A DNA stretch of 64,000 bases, taken from contig QZVU01000003.1 in assembly GCA_003602285.1 (NCBI GenBank), positions 1 to 64,000 on the forward strand, read 5' to 3'. A program made the translations under genes and the position numbers. The stretch's first letter is position 1, and every line of letters starts with the position of its first letter. The DNA is from Arthrobacter frigidicola. GTDB lineage: Bacteria > Actinomycetota > Actinomycetes > Actinomycetales > Micrococcaceae. Shown here in pieces: positions 26,350-34,946 of this stretch. Below the pieces are notes generated by a model that saw nothing but the letters and a program-made list of their open reading frames with translations, ran no database searches and was not told the origin of the DNA.

Positions 26350-27408
26350 TTAGCCCCAGTACGCCGCGAGGCACGTCTGGGGGCCGCTCGCGAAACCTTT
26401 TCCGGCGGCCCCCAGGAGGAACGCCTCCCGCCGTTCCCTGCCCGATCCGTACCCGGCACCCGGCTGGCGGGCCCCCATGGCCGCGACCGAGGCCAGTGCC
26501 TGATTGACGGCTGGCGCCCCCAGGGAGCCGGGGGCCTGCCAGCTGGCCGCCCAGGCACCGGCGAAGCAGTCGGCAATCAGTTCCTTGTGTGCTCCGGTGA
26601 ATTCGGGGATCGGGACCGCAAACTTCTCGAACCAGTGGATCGCCAGTTCGTCCTGCACATGGTGGCCGAATTCGTGGGCGAGGACCAACGCCACGGCAAA
26701 GTCACCCGTGCCTCCTGCGCCGCGGTCGGCGTCCCACAGCCGCTGGAGGGTTGTCACGGGCAGGATGATCATGCCGTTGTCCGAGTCGCTGGTGCCCAGG
26801 GCGCCGGTGGGGTCACCGGGGTCGTAGGGATCCGCCGGGCAGTAGTAGGCGTTGGGGTGGTCGTGCTCGACGGCGATGCGGTGCAGGGTGCGGGGATTCC
26901 TGCAGTTCGAGGCATGGGTCTTCCCCTCACGGATCATCGTGTAATAGACCTCCGGTTTCCCGAAGCCGTTCTCGTCGAACCAGGCAATCCACTTCCGGTC
27001 GAGGTCCCGGAGCACCGTCAGAAGGTAGGCCCGCACGGCCGCAGGGACCGCCGGCTCGTCGATCCCGCTGGCGGGGGGAAGCCGTCCCGGCGCCGCGGGG
27101 GTCAGAGCCAGCAGACAGGAGGGTTCATCCCCCCGGGTGCACCCCCGATCCTGAACCGGCCCGGCGTCGGTCGGCTCCGCCGGTCGCGCAGGCGGCGCGG
27201 ATGGAGGGTACCAGCGCTTCGGGGCCTGGTCCCGGGCTCCTCCCCTCCCGTAGAGGGAGGACGTTCCGGCCGTTGACGGCGACCCCTCCGGCGCACTTGG
27301 CCGCACTGGAGGCGGTGTACAGGCGGTGATCAGGCAGAGCGCCAGCAGGCAGGCGGTGATCAGGCAGAGGGCGGGCAGGCCGGGGAATAATGGGCGGGTA
27401 CCGGGCAT
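26350..27408 (-). CDS. Secreted neutral zinc metallopeptidase-like lipoprotein (YpfJ family)
   Basis: 352 residues. A hydrophobic N-terminus ends in a lipobox-like LITAC, so it is probably exported and anchored. The catalytic motif is LAHEFGHHVQ, and the third zinc ligand would be the Glu in ELIADCFAG downstream, as in the putative neutral zinc metallopeptidase family (PF04228). A Pro/Gly-rich linker (about 30-105) separates signal and catalytic domain. The signal region is internally duplicated: ALCLITAC occurs twice about 12 residues apart, matching a DNA repeat near 27325-27372. Substrate unknown. It ends 15 bases from the convergent oxidoreductase. Confidence 0.8.
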   Translation of the reverse strand: MPGTRPLFPGLPALCLITACLLALCLITACTPPPVRPSAPEGSPSTAGTSSLYGRGGARDQAPKRWYPPSAPPARPAEPTDAGPVQDRGCTRGDEPSCLLALTPAAPGRLPPASGIDEPAVPAAVRAYLLTVLRDLDRKWIAWFDENGFGKPEVYYTMIREGKTHASNCRNPRTLHRIAVEHDHPNAYYCPADPYDPGDPTGALGTSDSDNGMIILPVTTLQRLWDADRGAGGTGDFAVALVLAHEFGHHVQDELAIHWFEKFAVPIPEFTGAHKELIADCFAGAWAASWQAPGSLGAPAVNQALASVAAMGARQPGAGYGSGRERREAFLLGAAGKGFASGPQTCLAAYWG

Positions 27409-27688
27409 TGCTAGGGCTTCCGACAGAGCTGTCGAGGTGCCTTGGGCCTCCCCGGGGCCCGCGTCATTGGTCGAGGCGCGCCACCGCCCGAAACGTCCCG
27501 GTTCCCCACTCGATCAGAGGCCGTTGGGAAGGGAGCCGGGCCCAAAGGTTCAGCATCGCAACCGGAGTGGTTGCCGTAGTAACGATTTTAGGCCGGAGTG
27601 CCCGCGCTGGGCCCGGAAGCCGGTTACGTGACGCGTCGGTGACAGACTTCCCTCCAGCTTCGGCGGAGAAGCAGTTCGCCGGAGGGCG
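27409..27688. other. Intergenic region between the metallopeptidase and pheT
   Basis: No credible gene. The 14-base palindrome CGACAGAGCTGTCG (27421-27434) lies just upstream of the metallopeptidase start and could be an operator. The rest is GC-rich, without a clear promoter; a short less GC-rich patch around 27578-27596 is the best place for one. Confidence 0.45.
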
Positions 27689-27733
27689 ACGACGGCACCG
27701 GGTGCGGGCGAACCGCCCCGGTGCCGCCGTCGT
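27689..27733 (-). terminator. Strong hairpin after pheT
   Basis: ACGACGGCACCGGG (27689-27702) and CCCGGTGCCGCCGTCGT (27717-27733) form a long GC stem directly after the pheT stop. There is no U tract, which is common for actinobacterial terminators. Confidence 0.65.
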
Positions 27734-27736
27734 GCC

Positions 27737-30280
27737 TCAGCGCTGGAAGGCGCCAAACCGTTCGGCGGCCACCGCGATGGCGGAGCCGCGGGCGGCGCTC
27801 GCCTCCTCGACGGTGAGCGTGCGGTCCGGTGCGCGGAAGCGAAGGGCGAAGGCAAGGGACTTCTTCCCCTCGTCGATGCCCGGGCCCGAGTACACATCGA
27901 ACAGGCTCAGGTCCTCGAGGAGGTCCCCCGCCCCCTCGCGCAGGGCTTCAAGCACGGCCGAGGACGGAACGTCGTCCCCAACGACCAGCGCCACGTCCTG
28001 GGTGGATGCCGGGAAGGCGGAGAGGTCCCGCGCCACGATGACATCCGGGGCCGCCTCGAACAGCAGGTCGGCGTTGATTTCAAGCGCGACGGTCCGGGCC
28101 GGAAGGTCCGAGGCCGCGGTGAGTTTCGGGTGCAGTTCTCCCGCGTAGCCAAGGACTTCCCCGCTGCGCAGCCGGATGCGCGCGGTGCGCCCGGGGTGGA
28201 AGGCCTGGTGCGCGCCCTGCTCGACGACGAGGTCGACGCCGGTGACCTCACCCATCAGGCGCACGGCATCCACGGCGTCGGCCCAGTCCCAGGCCCGCGG
28301 TGCCAGGCCCGGGCCGGCGGGAGCTTCATGGCCGGTGAACACGGCGGCGATCAGCTGCGGCTGGTACGGGATCCCCTCGTAGAGGGCGTCGAGCACCTCC
28401 TCCGGCGGGCGCACGCCAAGGGGCGGGATGCTCTCGGTGCCCATGGATTCACCCGGGAGGAACACCAGTCCGGTCTCCAACAGGGCGAGATCGCGGAACC
28501 CGCGGGAGACGTTGCGCCGGACGATCTCGAGAAGCCCCGGCAGCACGGAGGTGCGCAGGTACCCGAGTTCGGCGCTGAGCGGGTTCGCCAGCTTTACGGC
28601 CCGGGCCGGCACACCCTCCTCCGCGGATCCAAAGGTGTCGTTCGACACCTTCGAGACAAACGGGTAGGAAAGCACCTCGGTGAGCCCGGCGGCGGCGAGG
28701 GCGTTCAGGAGGCGGCGGCGCTGCTGCTGCAGGCGGGTGAGGCCGCGCCCGGGAGGCGCCGTCGGCAGCGAGGACGGGATCTTGTCGAAGCCGACGAGCC
28801 GGATGATTTCCTCGGTGAGGTCCTCACGCGTCTCGAGGTCGGGGCGCCAGCTCGGCGGGACGACCTGGTGACCGCCGTCGCGCGCCGTGACGGCGGCGCC
28901 GAGGTCCTCGAGGGTGCCGGTGATCTGCTCCGGGGTGAAGTCGAGCCCGATCAGGCGGGCGGGGAAGCCCTCCGGCAGGTCGATCCGGCGCAGCTCCGGG
29001 GCCGTCCCGACGTCGGTGGCGGTCGTGTCGGGGGTACCGCCCGCGAGCTGGACGATGAGTTCGACGGCGCGCTGGGCCGCGATGTCGGCGACGTGCCAGT
29101 CGACGCCGCGTTCAAAGCGCTTCGACGCCTCGGAGGGCAGGCGGTGGCGGCGCCGGGAGCGGCCGATGCTGACCTCCTCGAAGTGGGCCGATTCGATCAG
29201 CACGTTCGCGGTCGCTGCGGAGACCTCCGTCGCCGCACCGCCCATCACCCCGGCGATGCCGATCGGCCCGGAGGCGTCGGTAATCAGCAGGTCGCCCGGG
29301 TCGAGGGCGCGCTCCTTGTCGTCGAGGGTCTTGAGCTTTTCGCCCTCGGTGGCTCGCCGGACCACGATGTCGCCGGACAGCCGGTCGAGGTCGTAGAAGT
29401 GCAGCGGCTGTCCCAGTTCGAGCATCACGTAGTTGGAGATGTCGACGATCAGCGAGATCGAGCGCATTCCGGCCAGCCGCAGGCGCGCGGCCAGCCAGGG
29501 CGGCGTGGGCCGGGTCGGATCGACGCCGCGCACGGTGCGCGCCACGAACCGGTCGCAGCCGGGCCGGCCGTAGATCGGGGCCGTATCCTCGAGCCGCACC
29601 GGGTAGCCGGGCCCGGAGGCCTCGGGGACGGTGACGGCGCCGGCCGGGTCGGTGAACCTGGTCCCGGTGGCGTGGGCGTACTCGCGGGCGACGCCGCGGA
29701 GGGAGAAGGCGTAACCGCGGTCGGGGGTGACGTTGATTTCGGCGGCCTCGTCGTACAGTCCGAGCAGCTCCAGGGCGTCGGAGCCCACCTCGGGGTCGAG
29801 GCCCAGGGTGGAGAGCACCAGGATGCCGTCGTGGTCCTCGCCGATGCCCAGTTCACGCACCGAGGCGATCATGCCGGCCGAGAGGTGGCCGTAGGTCTTG
29901 CGCGGGGTGATGGCGAAGTTGCCCGGCAGCAGGGCGCCGGGCAGGGTCACGACCACCTTGTCGCCCTCGGCGAAGTTGTGGGCGCCGCAGACGATGCCCT
30001 GCACTCCCGAGGGGTCGATGCCCTCACCGGTCAGGGTCTGCTTGGAGCCTTCGGGTACGACGCGCACCTGGCACCAGTTGATGGTCTTGCCGTTGGACTG
30101 CGGCTCCTTGACGATGCTGAGCACCTGGCCCACGACGATGGGGCCCTTCAGCTCGTCGACGGGACGGTGGACCGCCTCCTCCTCGAAGCCCACGGTGACG
30201 AGGTCGGCCAGGACGCCTTCCGATGTGGCATCGGCGGGCACTGCGGCGAACTCCCGCAGCCATGAAAGGGGGATTCTCAC
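27737..30280 (-). CDS. pheT: Phenylalanine--tRNA ligase beta subunit
   Basis: 847 residues, full length for bacterial PheT. The order is an N-terminal OB-fold tRNA-binding domain (about 40-155, WCQVRV and GIVCGAHN), B3/B4 editing domain, B5 domain (RLIGLDFTPEQITGTLEDLG), catalytic-like core and a C-terminal FDX anticodon-binding domain ending DRTLTVEEASAARG. It works as an alpha2beta2 enzyme with PheS. The GTG start directly abuts the pheS stop. Confidence 0.96.
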   Translation of the reverse strand: MRIPLSWLREFAAVPADATSEGVLADLVTVGFEEEAVHRPVDELKGPIVVGQVLSIVKEPQSNGKTINWCQVRVVPEGSKQTLTGEGIDPSGVQGIVCGAHNFAEGDKVVVTLPGALLPGNFAITPRKTYGHLSAGMIASVRELGIGEDHDGILVLSTLGLDPEVGSDALELLGLYDEAAEINVTPDRGYAFSLRGVAREYAHATGTRFTDPAGAVTVPEASGPGYPVRLEDTAPIYGRPGCDRFVARTVRGVDPTRPTPPWLAARLRLAGMRSISLIVDISNYVMLELGQPLHFYDLDRLSGDIVVRRATEGEKLKTLDDKERALDPGDLLITDASGPIGIAGVMGGAATEVSAATANVLIESAHFEEVSIGRSRRRHRLPSEASKRFERGVDWHVADIAAQRAVELIVQLAGGTPDTTATDVGTAPELRRIDLPEGFPARLIGLDFTPEQITGTLEDLGAAVTARDGGHQVVPPSWRPDLETREDLTEEIIRLVGFDKIPSSLPTAPPGRGLTRLQQQRRRLLNALAAAGLTEVLSYPFVSKVSNDTFGSAEEGVPARAVKLANPLSAELGYLRTSVLPGLLEIVRRNVSRGFRDLALLETGLVFLPGESMGTESIPPLGVRPPEEVLDALYEGIPYQPQLIAAVFTGHEAPAGPGLAPRAWDWADAVDAVRLMGEVTGVDLVVEQGAHQAFHPGRTARIRLRSGEVLGYAGELHPKLTAASDLPARTVALEINADLLFEAAPDVIVARDLSAFPASTQDVALVVGDDVPSSAVLEALREGAGDLLEDLSLFDVYSGPGIDEGKKSLAFALRFRAPDRTLTVEEASAARGSAIAVAAERFGAFQR

Positions 30281-31363
30281 TTAGATCTCCATCCCGAAGT
30301 GTTGGCTGAAACGTACGTCGCCCTCGATCATGTCGTGCATGTCGCTGACCTCATTGCGGAACATGAGCGCCCGCTCGATCCCCATGCCGAAGGCGAACCC
30401 GGAGTAGACCTCGGGGTCGATCCCGGCAGCGCGCAGCACGTTCGGGTTGACCATGCCGCAGCCGCCCCACTCGATCCACTGCGGGCCGCCCTTGGCTCCG
30501 GGGTGCCAGATGTCCAGCTCGGCGCTCGGCTCCGTGAATGGGAAGTAGTTCGGCCTCAGGCGGACCTTCGCCTCCGCTCCGAAGAGCTGCCGGGTGAAGT
30601 GCTCGAGGGTTCCCACGAGGTCGGCCATCGTCAGGCCCTTGTCGATGGCGAGGCCCTCGAACTGGTGGAAGACCGGCGTGTGGGTGGCATCGAGCTCGTC
30701 GGTGCGGAAGACCTTCCCCGGGCACAGCACATAGATGGGCAGCTCGCGTTCGAGCATGGAGCGCACCTGCACCGGGGAGGTGTGGGTGCGCAGCACAAGG
30801 TGGGCGCTGGGCGGCTCGACGAAGAAGGTGTCCTGCATCTCGCGCGCCGGGTGGTCCGGCTTGAAGTTCAGTGCGTCGAAGTTGAACCACTCCGACTCGA
30901 GCTCCGGGCCCTCGGCGATCTCCCAGCCCATGCCGACGAAGATGTCGCTGACGCGTTCCTGCAGGGTGGACAGCGGGTGCCGGGCGCCCATGCGCCGCCG
31001 CCGCGGGGCCGCGGTGACGTCGACGGCCTCCTCGACGAGGATCCGGGCGTCGCGTTCGGCTTCGAGTTCGAGGGTGCGGGCGGCGAGCGCGGCGTTGATC
31101 CTGCCGCGGGCGGGGCCGATGTTCTTGCCGGCGGCGGCCTTCTGGTCCTTGGCGAGGGCTCCGATGCCGCGGTTGGCCAGGCTGAGGGCCGACTTCTCCC
31201 CGGTGTGCGCAATCCGGACCGCCTTGAGGGCATCGAGGGTGTCGGCCGCTGCGATGTCGGCCAGGGCCCGGTCGACCGCCGCGGAGACGGCCGCGGCATC
31301 AAGGGGGTCGGGGATTTCGGCGCCGGGGCTCCCGGCGCCGACTTGCTCGTGGGAGTTAGACAT
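30281..31363 (-). CDS. pheS: Phenylalanine--tRNA ligase alpha subunit
   Basis: 360 residues, class II catalytic subunit (EC 6.1.1.20). An N-terminal coiled coil (about 25-110) is followed by motif 2 ([31 protein letters not shown]) and motif 3 ([13 protein letters not shown]). It starts at ATG 31363, with a leader of about 107 bases. No T-box and no Phe-rich leader peptide are visible. Confidence 0.96.
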   Translation of the reverse strand: MSNSHEQVGAGSPGAEIPDPLDAAAVSAAVDRALADIAAADTLDALKAVRIAHTGEKSALSLANRGIGALAKDQKAAAGKNIGPARGRINAALAARTLELEAERDARILVEEAVDVTAAPRRRRMGARHPLSTLQERVSDIFVGMGWEIAEGPELESEWFNFDALNFKPDHPAREMQDTFFVEPPSAHLVLRTHTSPVQVRSMLERELPIYVLCPGKVFRTDELDATHTPVFHQFEGLAIDKGLTMADLVGTLEHFTRQLFGAEAKVRLRPNYFPFTEPSAELDIWHPGAKGGPQWIEWGGCGMVNPNVLRAAGIDPEVYSGFAFGMGIERALMFRNEVSDMHDMIEGDVRFSQHFGMEI

Positions 31364-31483
31364 CGGGATGGCTTACCTAGCACTCTCGTTTGCGGGTCCG
31401 GCGGACGCAGAAAGCCTGCGGAGCCGATCGGGGAAGTTCCGGGAGCAGCGGTTGAACACCAACTTCCCGGCATGGCCAGTCTA
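31364..31483 (-). promoter_or_regulatory. Structured leader and promoter candidate of pheST
   Basis: On the minus strand TAGACT (31478-31483) is the best -10. The following leader contains the inverted repeat GGGAAGTT/AACTTCCC (31431-31438 and 31461-31468) and a smaller CGCAG/CTGCG hairpin (31406-31420). A stable leader structure is seen; a regulatory role is only a possibility. No -35 match is convincing. Confidence 0.35.
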
Positions 31484-31508
31484 ATTGACCGGGAACTAGG
31501 ATATCCGC

Positions 31509-31952
31509 ATGAGCTCCGGCGGCGCAGTGGCCAGCGCCCTGAACTGGCTGAACCTCTCGACCCCCTGCGCGCTGCTGCTCGCCCGGGCCAAGGGGTGCAC
31601 TCTCTCGCCCGGGCCCGGCGGGATCATCGTCGCCGAAGGCTGGACCGGCCGGTTGCCGATTGCCGGAGCCTTCACCGTGGGAAGCGTCGTGTTCCTGCGC
31701 GGGCCCCGCTCACGGGCGGGAGGGGCCCTGCTCGCCCATGAGGCCCGGCACAGCCAGCAGTACGCCGCCTGCCTCGGACTCCCCTTCCTTCCGCTGTATT
31801 TCGCCGCCGCCGCGTGGTCGGTGCTGCGCACCGGGGATCCCGCCTCGCTCAACCCCTTCGAACGCCATGCGGGCCTGGCCGATGGCGGCTACCGGCAGCG
31901 CCCCGTGCGCAGCCTGCGGTCCGCCGCGGCCGCGGTGATCCGCAGGCGCTGA
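31509..31952 (+). CDS. Small HEXXH-containing protein of unknown function
   Basis: 147 residues, no recognised family. A central HEARHSQQY (about 78-86) fits the HEXXH zinc-protease core, and the next stretch LPFLPLYFAAAAWSVL could be a membrane helix. NPFERHAGLADGGY follows, where an acidic residue might be the third ligand. This layout recalls the DUF4157-like peptidase fold, but the protein is very short. TAGGAT (31497-31502) sits 6 bases before the ATG and no Shine-Dalgarno is present, so the mRNA may be leaderless. It is divergent from pheS and convergent with pcp. Confidence 0.65.
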   Translation: MSSGGAVASALNWLNLSTPCALLLARAKGCTLSPGPGGIIVAEGWTGRLPIAGAFTVGSVVFLRGPRSRAGGALLAHEARHSQQYAACLGLPFLPLYFAAAAWSVLRTGDPASLNPFERHAGLADGGYRQRPVRSLRSAAAAVIRRR

Positions 31953-31986
31953 CCGCACGGGCGACGCCGGCCTTCGGTGTTCCGGG

Positions 31987-32625
31987 CTAGTGTTCGGCGC
32001 CGGCGGGGACCTCGATATCGACGGGGTTCTCCAGCGCCGTGACGGCGATGAGGGCGAGCGCCGTCGCCATGGAGCCGACCTCAAGGCCGGGTTTGCCGTG
32101 AATGGCTCCCTGGCCGGTCGAGTACGGCACGTGGATGAAGCCGCCGGCGATGTCCTCCCGCGAGGCGAGCAGATCCATCAGGGCGTAGAAGAGGAAATTG
32201 CACACATAGGTGCCGGCCGTCTGGGAGACCTCCGCCGGAATCCCGGCCCCGGTCAGCCGCACGAGGGCCGCCTTGATCGGGAGGGAGGTGAAGTAGGCCG
32301 CCGGTCCCCCGTCCCGCACCGGGCGGTCGACGGGCTGCTCCCCCCGGTTGTCCGGGATCCGCGCGTCGACGAGGTTGATCGCCACCCGCTCAAGCGAGAT
32401 GGCGCTCCGGCCGCCCGCCTGCCCCGTGCACAGCACGAGCCTGGGCTGGAACTGCTCCAGTGCAGCGGCGAGCACCAGGGGTGCCTCGGCGAAGGAGCAC
32501 GGCAGTTCGACCGCCGCGGCCTCGTACCCCTCGGACGCCAGCCGGTCGGCGGCGCCGCGGGCCGCCGACCAAGAGGGATTGACGGCCTCGCCGCCGAAAG
32601 GCTCGAAGCCAGTCAGGAGGATCAT
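31987..32625 (-). CDS. pcp: Pyroglutamyl-peptidase I
   Basis: 212-residue cysteine peptidase (family C15) that removes N-terminal pyroglutamate. The catalytic triad can be placed: Glu in GRSAISLERVA, Cys in TAGTYVCN, and His in FIHVPYS. The start is the ATG at 32625 (MILLTGFEPFGG), because this matches the family N-terminus; a start 6 codons upstream is possible. It ends 34 bases from the convergent small HEXXH gene. Confidence 0.92.
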   Translation of the reverse strand: MILLTGFEPFGGEAVNPSWSAARGAADRLASEGYEAAAVELPCSFAEAPLVLAAALEQFQPRLVLCTGQAGGRSAISLERVAINLVDARIPDNRGEQPVDRPVRDGGPAAYFTSLPIKAALVRLTGAGIPAEVSQTAGTYVCNFLFYALMDLLASREDIAGGFIHVPYSTGQGAIHGKPGLEVGSMATALALIAVTALENPVDIEVPAGAEH

Positions 32626-32693
32626 GAAACCAGCGTAGGCCATCCGGGCCCGGCCATCCTGCTTTTTCCTCGAATATGTGTTCTAATTCAGGG

Positions 32694-33791
32694 ATGCGTT
32701 GGGATGCTCAGAAGACCGACCCCGCCCTGCCCGTCACCGGCACCGAACCGCTGCTGCCCCTGGCCGGGCTCGTCCGCACGGTCCGCACCCCCGAGTTCGC
32801 CGGCATCACCTTCCACGAGGTGGTTGCCAAGTCCGTGCTGAACCGGGTGCGCGCCGGCTCCGGCATGCCGTTCTCCTGGACGATCAACCCGTACCGCGGC
32901 TGTTCCCACGCCTGTGTGTACTGCTTCGCCCGCAAGACCCACAGCTACCTCAACCTCGACTCGGGACTGGACTTCGATTCGCAGCTCGTGGTGAAGACCA
33001 ACGCCCCGGAGGTGCTGCGGCGGGAACTCGCCCGGCCCTCCTGGAAGCACGAGCACGTGGCGATGGGCACCAATACCGACCCCTACCAGAGGGCCGAGGG
33101 ACGCTACCGCCTGATGCCGGGCATTATCACCGCACTCGCTGATTCCGGGACGCCGTTTTCGATCCTCACCAAGGGCACGCTCCTGGCCCGGGACATTCCG
33201 TTGCTGACTGCCGCCGCCGGCTCCGTCCCGGTGGGGATGGGCATTTCCCTGGCCCTGACCGATGCGGCTATGGCCGAAGCCGTGGAGCCGGGGACGCCGG
33301 CGCCCAAGGCGCGCCTCGGGCTGATCCGCAGGCTTCGGGACGCCGGCCTTCCCTGTGGAGTGATGGCCATGCCGATCCTGCCCTGGCTCACCGATACCGA
33401 TGAAGCCCTCGACGGGCTCTTTGCGGCCCTGGCGGCGGCCGGCGCCACCGGGGTCACGGCGGGACCGCTTCACCTGCGGCCGGGTGCGCGGGAATGGTTC
33501 CTAAACTGGTTGTCCCGAAACCACAAGCACCTCCTCCCCCGGTACCGCGACCTCTACGGGAGCGGTTCCTACGCCTCGAAGGAGTACACGCAGTGGCTCA
33601 CCGGAAGGGTCCGCTATTTCCGGAAGCTCCATGGGCTGGCGGCCGGAGCCGGCTTTATGCGCAGCGCCTCGGCCGGGCAGGAGAGTGCCGGGGAGGGACC
33701 TGCGGGAGGCGCGCGGCCCCAGCCGCCCGTTGGCCGGAGCCGGCCGGGCGCGCGCACCTCGCCGGCGCAGGCCGAGCCGACACTGTTCTAG
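32694..33791 (+). CDS. Radical SAM protein, Rv2578c family
   Basis: 365 residues. The 4Fe-4S/SAM motif is CSHACVYC (CxxxCxxC), preceded by the family hallmark NPYRGCSHAC. A TIM-barrel follows, with KTHSYL, GTNTDPYQRAEGRYRLM and ILTKGTLLARD. The group is related to SplB-like and elongator-like radical SAM proteins, but the reaction is unknown. The final 40 residues are Pro/Ala/Gly-rich. I chose ATG at 32694 (MRWDAQ); one at 32676 is in frame. Immediately downstream lies the 31-bp repeat. Confidence 0.85.
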   Translation: MRWDAQKTDPALPVTGTEPLLPLAGLVRTVRTPEFAGITFHEVVAKSVLNRVRAGSGMPFSWTINPYRGCSHACVYCFARKTHSYLNLDSGLDFDSQLVVKTNAPEVLRRELARPSWKHEHVAMGTNTDPYQRAEGRYRLMPGIITALADSGTPFSILTKGTLLARDIPLLTAAAGSVPVGMGISLALTDAAMAEAVEPGTPAPKARLGLIRRLRDAGLPCGVMAMPILPWLTDTDEALDGLFAALAAAGATGVTAGPLHLRPGAREWFLNWLSRNHKHLLPRYRDLYGSGSYASKEYTQWLTGRVRYFRKLHGLAAGAGFMRSASAGQESAGEGPAGGARPQPPVGRSRPGARTSPAQAEPTLF

Positions 33792-33796
33792 TCCGA

Positions 33797-33919
33797 CACT
33801 GTTCTGGCTAACTCTGTTCTGGCCCGGCACTGTTCTGGCTAACTCTGTTCTGGCCCGGCACTGTTCTGGCTAACTCTGTTCTGGCCCGGCACTGTTCTGG
33901 CTAACTCTGTTCTGGCCCA
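33797..33919. repeat. 31-bp tandem repeat, four copies
   Basis: Copies begin at 33797, 33828, 33859 and 33890. Each is made of two half units sharing CTGTTCTGGC, and a degenerate piece precedes at 33781. Copies are almost identical, so the array is young or kept uniform. It lies between the convergent radical SAM and mutT genes. The last two copies encode the C-terminal residues and stop of mutT. No spacers or flanking cas genes exist, so it is not CRISPR. Confidence 0.9.
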
Positions 33920-34346
33920 GGATGGCGCTGACGATGGGCCGGTCGGCCGGGATCCAGGGCAGCGCCGCCAGTGCGGCGGCGTCGGCCAGGTCAATCCAGC
34001 GCAGTTCGTCATGGTCCTGGAGGGGCTGCGGGTCGCCGTCGACCACCTCGGCAAGCCAGACGCGCATCACCGCCGTGGCATGCAGCGGCCACCCGCCCGG
34101 AAGAGGTCCGTTCACCTCGGCGCCGAGGCTCACGTCGACACCGAGTTCCTCCCTCAGCTCGCGGTGCAGGGCATCGGTGCAGCTCTCACCGGCCTCGACC
34201 TTGCCGCCCGGGAATTCCCACATGCCAGCGAACTGCTCGGGGGCCGTGCGGCGCGCCACGAGGAGGGCGGTGGGGCGGGCGAGGGAGTCCACGATGGCGG
34301 CGCCGACGATCTGTCGGAGCGCAGGAGCGGTTTCGCGTAGGGTCAC
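33870..34346 (-). CDS. mutT: MutT-type Nudix hydrolase (8-oxo-dGTP diphosphatase)
   Basis: 158 residues. The Nudix box is complete: GGKVEAGESCTDALHRELRE followed by ELGV, fitting GX5EX7REUXEEXGU. It should cleanse oxidised nucleotides, though substrate range in this family varies. It starts at GTG 34346. The normal fold ends near PADRPIVSAIL; the last ~15 residues (GQNRVSQNSAGPEQS) come from the 31-bp repeat, and a TAG inside the repeat ends the frame. Repeat copy number or phase could therefore change the tail. Confidence 0.88.
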   Translation of the reverse strand: MTLRETAPALRQIVGAAIVDSLARPTALLVARRTAPEQFAGMWEFPGGKVEAGESCTDALHRELREELGVDVSLGAEVNGPLPGGWPLHATAVMRVWLAEVVDGDPQPLQDHDELRWIDLADAAALAALPWIPADRPIVSAILGQNRVSQNSAGPEQS

Positions 34347-34399
34347 GCCTCGAGTCTAGCGAGCACCGGGTCTCACCAGCGCCGGGTCCGTCCTGCCCC

Positions 34400-34645
34400 T
34401 CAGCTCTCCTCGGGGTGGACCAGCCGGCCGTCGCCAGGCTCATCGAAGTGCTCGGGGTTGAGCTCGTGCCGGTATTCGCCGTGCGGGCTCAGCCCGGGGA
34501 CGAACTGCCCCGCGTTGAGCTGGGTCGAGGTGTACGCCTCCTCGGAGAACTCCCCGGCGGACTCGTGCCCGGCCTCGGGGAGATTGATGTCCTCCCGGAG
34601 GTGCTCGCTCTCCGGCAACTGGTCTTTGGGGTGGAGCCAACTCAT
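34400..34645 (-). CDS. Hypothetical protein, acidic, 81 residues
   Basis: Small hydrophilic protein, rich in Glu, Pro and His, with no membrane segment and no motif that I recognise. Codon use is like the neighbours: GC-rich third positions and a clean frame. It begins WLHPKDQLPESEHL and ends DGRLVHPEES. AAGG lies very close to the ATG, so the ribosome site is weak. Gene is likely real; function unknown. Confidence 0.6.
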   Translation of the reverse strand: MSWLHPKDQLPESEHLREDINLPEAGHESAGEFSEEAYTSTQLNAGQFVPGLSPHGEYRHELNPEHFDEPGDGRLVHPEES

Positions 34646-34946
34646 GCCTTAAGCCAATCAGACCGAGCCGTTTTGCACCAGAACCCCGCGGCGCGCGGCG
34701 CGGTCCCGGAGAGGATGAACAAGACCGGCGAAAGGGGCGGCGCCTGCGGGCCGGCACCTGCGGGCCGGCACCGGCGGGGCGGTGCTGCCGGGCGGTGCTG
34801 CCCGGCGATGCCTTCGTGCCGGGAGCCGGGGTGCTGTGACCCATCCAACCTGCGCGCTCCTCCCGCCCGCACTACAGTGGGGAAAGACAACGGCGTCACG
34901 CGCCGGAGCTCCGGCGTCGACCTCCATTTCACGCCGAAAGTCGTTT
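34646..34946. other. Gene-free spacer between the 81-residue gene and the MFS gene
   Basis: It holds short direct repeats: GCACCTGCGGGCCG twice around 34743-34772 and GGCGGTGCTGCC twice around 34778-34804. No gene is supported. The MFS promoter should lie in 34850-34946, but no hexamers are good enough to call. Confidence 0.5.

Noticed and set aside
28130-30265. 711-residue open frame opposite pheT
   Set aside because: Same effect: no domain or ribosome site, while pheT on the other strand is complete.
33797-33919. Regular 31-bp repeat as a CRISPR array
   Set aside because: Units are contiguous with no unique spacers, and no cas genes are in the window.
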